From Pseudomonadota bacterium (lineage in GTDB: Bacteria > Pseudomonadota > Gammaproteobacteria > Steroidobacterales > JBCBZW01), in assembly GCA_039193195.1 (NCBI GenBank), contig JBCCWS010000001.1:381338-445337 (forward strand): a stretch of 64,000 nucleotides of DNA, given 5' to 3'. Below are positions 60,849 through 64,000 of this stretch, piece by piece. The first letter of the stretch is position 1. Every line of letters starts with the position of its first letter. A program made the position numbers and the translations under genes. The notes below the pieces were generated by a model. It was given only the letters and a program-made list of their open reading frames with translations. It did no database searches and was not told the DNA's origin.

Positions 60849-63119
60849 ATGCGCCGTGCCTGCATGACGATGAGCGAACCGCACCGTCTGCTCATCATCG
60901 ATCCCGACCCGCTGTTGCGCGACTCCCTAAGTGAGGCGCTCGCACGAGGGGGCTACGAAGTCGCCGTCGCCGCGGCGCTCCAAGACGCCTTCCAGCAGTT
61001 TCTCCGCGTACGGCCCGCGGCCGTGTTGTTTGAACTCGCCGGCAGTGATGGGCCCACGCAGAGCGAAGGCCTCCATCTGTGTCGCCAATTCCGTGCCCTG
61101 CCCGGCAGCGAGCACCTAGTGTTAATTGCGATGAGTCGGGAGGCGGACGCGGAGCCGCTGCTCGAGGCCGCATTCAACGCTGGTGCGACCGACTGTGTAG
61201 CGAGACCGGTCAACTACATGCTCTTGCAGCGACGCCTCGAACAGCTACTTCAGGCGCGCGAGATGACCCGCTCTCTGCAGCGCAGCCAACAGCGCTTGCA
61301 GGCGGCTCAGCGGGTCGCGCATCTGGGCGATTGGCGCTTGGGCTGCAGGTCTCGCGCACTGACCTGTTCTGATGAACTCGTGCGCATCCTCAAGGCGACG
61401 GACGACACACGCGTCAGTACGTTGACAGATCTGTTGGGTTGGCTCCATCCGGAGGACTCCTCCATGGTGGCCGATGCGTTCACAACCGCCATCGAGCAGG
61501 GCACCTCCTTTAGCTTCGAGTGCCGAGTGCTCAGCGGCGATGGCAAGCTGCGCACGGTTCAGCTCGGCGGACAACAGGAGAGCGAAGAGCTGGCGGATGA
61601 ACCCACGCTCGTCGGGTCGATCCTCGACATTACGGATCAACGCTCTCAGCAAGCGCAGCTGCGCTACTTGGCCAACTATGATCCGGTCACACGGCTCCCG
61701 AATGAGAGCCAGCTAGATAGCTGGCTTGCCCGCCACACGGGACGCGGGGCGAAGTCGGCGCTGGTGCGACTCGGTCTCGATGAATTTCGCCGGGTCGCCG
61801 AATCGCTTTCGCGCGAGCAGCACAATGAGCTCCTGCGACTGATAGGCGCCAGGCTGAACTCAGCTATTCGCTACCGTGAGCGAAACGCTGGCCCAGGGGG
61901 GCGTCGCGGCAGGCGGCAGGATATCGCCGCGCGCGTGGGTCGTGCGGAGTTTTCCGTGTTGCTAGGTAAGATCGACGATGTCGCGCTCGCGCTCGATGTG
62001 GCAGATCGACTGCGGTCGGAGCTTGAGCTTCCCTTCGAGGTCGGTGGGCAGCGCATCTACCTGAGCGTGAGTGCGGGGGTGGCGCTGTATCCGTTGCACG
62101 CGCAGGACACGGAGGGGCTCGTTCGTGCAAGCGAGGCCAGCCTCGGTGTCGCTGTACGTGCGGGAGGCGGGCGCTCGGTGGTGTTCGATGTGACTATCGA
62201 GGAGCAGATACGCCAGCGTTGGGGGCGCGAAGCTGCCCTGCGCTCGGCGCTCGATGACGGACGGTTCCTCGTCTACTACCAGCCACGAATCGATCTTATG
62301 GCTGGACGTGTCGCGGGGGCAGAGGCGCTCCTACGCATGCGCGCCGAAGACGGCAGCCTCGTGGCACCCTCTGAGTTCATCCCGTTGGCAGAGGAGCTCG
62401 GCTTGATCGTTGAGCTCGGCCGCCTAGTGGTCGCCGAGGCGATTCGACAGCTTCGCCAGTGGCAGAGCCTAGGGTTGGTCGACCGGCGTTTCGTGATGTC
62501 CGTCAACATCTCCCCGCGCCAGTTTCAGGACCCCCACCTGTTCGAGCACATTGAACTGGTGTTGCGCAACGAGCACGTCGCGCCTGCTTGCTTGGAGCTC
62601 GAGATCACGGAGAATACCCTGCTCAGCGATCTCGAGCTGGCCTCGCGCTTGCTCGAAGCGCGGCGGCAGATCGGCGTTCGAGTGGCGATCGACGACTACG
62701 GGACCGGCTATAGCTCACTGAGCTACCTGCGCGAGCTCCCGGTCGATACGCTTAAGATCGATCGCAGCTTCATCAGAGGCCTGGGAGTGAACCAGACCGA
62801 CGAGGTGATCGTCCGCTTTACGGTGCAGTTAGCTCAGGCTTTGGGGTTGCGCGTTTGCGCAGAAGGTGTGGAGTCCGAAGAGCAGCTGTCGGTGCTGCGC
62901 GCCCTTCGCTGTGAGGAGGTACAGGGATTCTTGTACGGCAAGCCGATGCCTGCAGACGATTTCACTACGGGGTTGATGCCCCACGGGGTGAGCCGGGAAG
63001 CGACTCACGGGGGCCTCGCGTTGGCCGATGGGCAAGCTGCTGACGATGTCATCGTGCTAGAGCCCGAGGAACCGCAGGCGGATCCGATTCCTCAGCAGTC
63101 TAGACCCCTGACGGGGTAA
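60849..63119 (+). CDS. REC-PAS-GGDEF-EAL protein with degenerate receiver and cyclase sites
   Basis: 756 residues. Receiver domain (13-130): the phospho-acceptor Asp is replaced by Glu62 (VLFELAG) and the conserved Lys by Arg119 (VARPVN). A PAS/PAC domain follows (about 155-265; LHPEDSSMVADAF, SILDITDQR). The GGDEF domain (270-430) has GRAEF at 364-368 in place of GGDEF, so it should not make cyclic di-GMP. The EAL domain (455-720) keeps EALLR (Glu492), LEITEN, DDYGTGYSSLSYL, KIDRSFI and AEGVE, so phosphodiesterase activity is expected. Starts at 60849, 60864 or 60870 are possible. Confidence 0.92.
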   Translation: MRRACMTMSEPHRLLIIDPDPLLRDSLSEALARGGYEVAVAAALQDAFQQFLRVRPAAVLFELAGSDGPTQSEGLHLCRQFRALPGSEHLVLIAMSREADAEPLLEAAFNAGATDCVARPVNYMLLQRRLEQLLQAREMTRSLQRSQQRLQAAQRVAHLGDWRLGCRSRALTCSDELVRILKATDDTRVSTLTDLLGWLHPEDSSMVADAFTTAIEQGTSFSFECRVLSGDGKLRTVQLGGQQESEELADEPTLVGSILDITDQRSQQAQLRYLANYDPVTRLPNESQLDSWLARHTGRGAKSALVRLGLDEFRRVAESLSREQHNELLRLIGARLNSAIRYRERNAGPGGRRGRRQDIAARVGRAEFSVLLGKIDDVALALDVADRLRSELELPFEVGGQRIYLSVSAGVALYPLHAQDTEGLVRASEASLGVAVRAGGGRSVVFDVTIEEQIRQRWGREAALRSALDDGRFLVYYQPRIDLMAGRVAGAEALLRMRAEDGSLVAPSEFIPLAEELGLIVELGRLVVAEAIRQLRQWQSLGLVDRRFVMSVNISPRQFQDPHLFEHIELVLRNEHVAPACLELEITENTLLSDLELASRLLEARRQIGVRVAIDDYGTGYSSLSYLRELPVDTLKIDRSFIRGLGVNQTDEVIVRFTVQLAQALGLRVCAEGVESEEQLSVLRALRCEEVQGFLYGKPMPADDFTTGLMPHGVSREATHGGLALADGQAADDVIVLEPEEPQADPIPQQSRPLTG

Positions 63120-63139
63120 GCAGGCCGCGCGACGCCTGC

Positions 63140-63160
63140 GCCGACCCCCAGGAGGTCGGC
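63140..63160. terminator. possible hairpin terminator between convergent genes
   Basis: GCCGACC (63140-63146) pairs with GGTCGGC (63154-63160) over a seven-base loop, in the 82-bp gap between the EAL-protein stop and the RRM-protein stop. The T content downstream is modest (CTACTTAACTCTTT on the plus strand). Confidence 0.4.
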
Positions 63161-63201
63161 CTACTTAACTCTTTGTCGCCCGGCTCAGGGCCGAGCTTCG
63201 G

Positions 63202-63486
63202 TCAGCGGCGTTGCGGACCGGCGCCAGGCGGACGAGGCCGACGCTCACGCTCTTGCGCTTCGTTCACGCGCAGCGGGCGACCGCCGTAGTCTTTGCCATT
63301 CAGTTCCGAGATGGCATTGGCGGCGTCGCCGGACTCCATTTCAACGAAACCGAACCCTCGCGATCTGCCGGTTTCCCGGTCGGTGATCACCACCGCCGAA
63401 TGCACCTCACCGATGTTGGCGAACAGGTCGCGCAGATCTTCATCTGACGCGCGCCAGGGCAGATTTCCTACATAAAGCTTGGTCAT
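63202..63486 (-). CDS. RRM-domain RNA-binding protein
   Basis: 94 residues with a single RNA recognition motif: RNP2 KLYVGNLPW and RNP1 RSRGFGFVEM, then a short Arg/Pro/Gly-rich tail. Similar small proteins (cyanobacterial Rbp type, also in proteobacteria) are often cold-induced and act as RNA chaperones. ATG 63486 begins MTKLYVGNLPW. The 5' side up to the window end has no further gene that I can support. Confidence 0.92.
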   Translation of the reverse strand: MTKLYVGNLPWRASDEDLRDLFANIGEVHSAVVITDRETGRSRGFGFVEMESGDAANAISELNGKDYGGRPLRVNEAQERERRPRPPGAGPQRR

Positions 63487-63662
63487 TCCAGAACTCCGAG
63501 AGAGCCCCTCCAGGCACAGCACAACGCCCCGATCCCTATTGCGTGCGATGCCTTGATGGCGAAGTGGCTCGAGATTTACGCGCTGCGGTTATGCTGTGCT
63601 GTGATGGCGCCGGGGAAAAGGGAGGGAAATAGTCTATGCCCGCCTTGGGGTTCCGGCCTGAG

Positions 63663-63679
63663 CGGTCAGTATATGACCG
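63663..63679. repeat. short palindrome upstream of the RRM gene
   Basis: CGGTCA (63663-63668) and TGACCG (63674-63679) with a five-base centre, 177 bp before the RRM-protein start. It may be a regulator site; the region 63487-64000 otherwise shows only the sigma-54 promoter and no convincing open reading frame. Confidence 0.35.
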
Positions 63680-63932
63680 GTAATTCCAACTTACTACGTC
63701 AACTTTTTGGCGCTCCAAGACAAGCAGATGACGGTTTGTAGGCCCACCCGTTGCCACTCAACGACGGGCGACGCTACCGGTTCATTGGGGTACTGTGGCA
63801 CCCTTAAGTTAGAGCACAAACTATCGACATACTTTACAGTCGCTGGGGGCAGCGGCCGGTCAGCGCGAAAATACGATCCAGAACCAGGCGTAGCTGACTG
63901 ATTCAGCAGGAGTTTTGCGGGCTGTCAGGGAA

Positions 63933-63948
63933 TGGCACGCCACTTGCT
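63933..63948 (+). promoter_or_regulatory. sigma-54 (RpoN) promoter at the window end
   Basis: TGGCACG-CCAC-TTGCT matches the -24/-12 consensus TGGCACG-N4-TTGCW at every defined base, with GG and GC ten bases apart as required. It points right, with a start near 63,959, into a gene beyond the window. Pilin, flagellar and nitrogen genes are usual targets; which applies here cannot be seen. Confidence 0.75.
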
Positions 63949-64000
63949 ACCGCTGAGGGGGATGCCGCTCGTCACCCGGCGCAAAGAACCGGGACCACGA

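Noticed and set aside
63707-63901. 64-residue open frame near the window end
   Set aside because: No ribosome site, no domain and no conserved pattern; overlaps likely regulatory DNA.

Overview
The window comes from the chromosome of a GC-rich anoxygenic phototrophic proteobacterium. The housekeeping genes point to Gammaproteobacteria: fused rlmKL, aceK, srkA, yigZ, cysJIH-cysB, and the run plsY-birA-coaX-SPOR protein-tRNA-Thr, which resembles gammaproteobacterial chromosomes. I cannot fix the family. No insertion sequence, CRISPR array, rRNA gene or prophage was seen.

Positions 1-13,020 are one end of a photosynthesis gene cluster. The order is bchX (3' end), bchY, bchZ, pufB, pufA, puhA, puhB, a pseudoazurin gene on the opposite strand, puhC, pufL and pufM, then bchI-bchD-bchO on the minus strand. 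Together they make the late bacteriochlorophyll a enzyme chlorophyllide a reductase, Mg-chelatase, the LH1 antenna, the reaction-centre H, L and M subunits and two assembly factors. The layout is unusual. The usual pufBALM block is split, with puhA-puhB, the copper-protein gene and puhC between the antenna and L/M genes. No cytochrome subunit gene (pufC) follows pufM; a strong terminator does. The embedded pseudoazurin is therefore a candidate electron donor to the reaction centre. Palindromes of the form TGT-N12-ACA (PpsR/CrtJ type) lie upstream of puhC and, as a tandem pair 8 bp apart over a sigma-70-like promoter, upstream of pufLM. Large RNA hairpins flank pufBA.

Positions 13,000-34,500 hold mixed genes: an orphan xanthine-dehydrogenase-family large subunit, a Rossmann protein resembling cyanobacterial acyl-ACP reductase, a dicarboxylate symporter, yigZ, a large exported Asp-box propeller protein, srkA, rlmKL (apparently with a CTG start), a membrane dynamin-like GTPase, a flavin reductase, an NRAMP-like transporter, a purine nucleoside phosphorylase, a LOG-family hydrolase, a DUF6134-like protein with a lipocalin lipoprotein, and a sulfotransferase.

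Positions 34,500-50,100 hold a fadN-type/fadA beta-oxidation pair with a clear terminator, an ECF sigma/anti-sigma pair, a PepSY protein, a ctlX-like hydrolase with a thioesterase, an SPFH protein, an M61 peptidase, a DMT exporter, plsY-birA-coaX-SPOR-zinc-ribbon-yqgE, and tRNA-Thr(TGT). Positions 50,100-64,000 hold a small winged-helix protein, a lone receiver, aceK, a TauE-like and an SLC13-like transporter, the sulfate-assimilation genes cysJ-cysI-cysH with cysB opposite, a REC-PAS-GGDEF-EAL protein with degenerate receiver and cyclase sites, an RRM protein, and at the far end a textbook sigma-54 promoter pointing out of the window.
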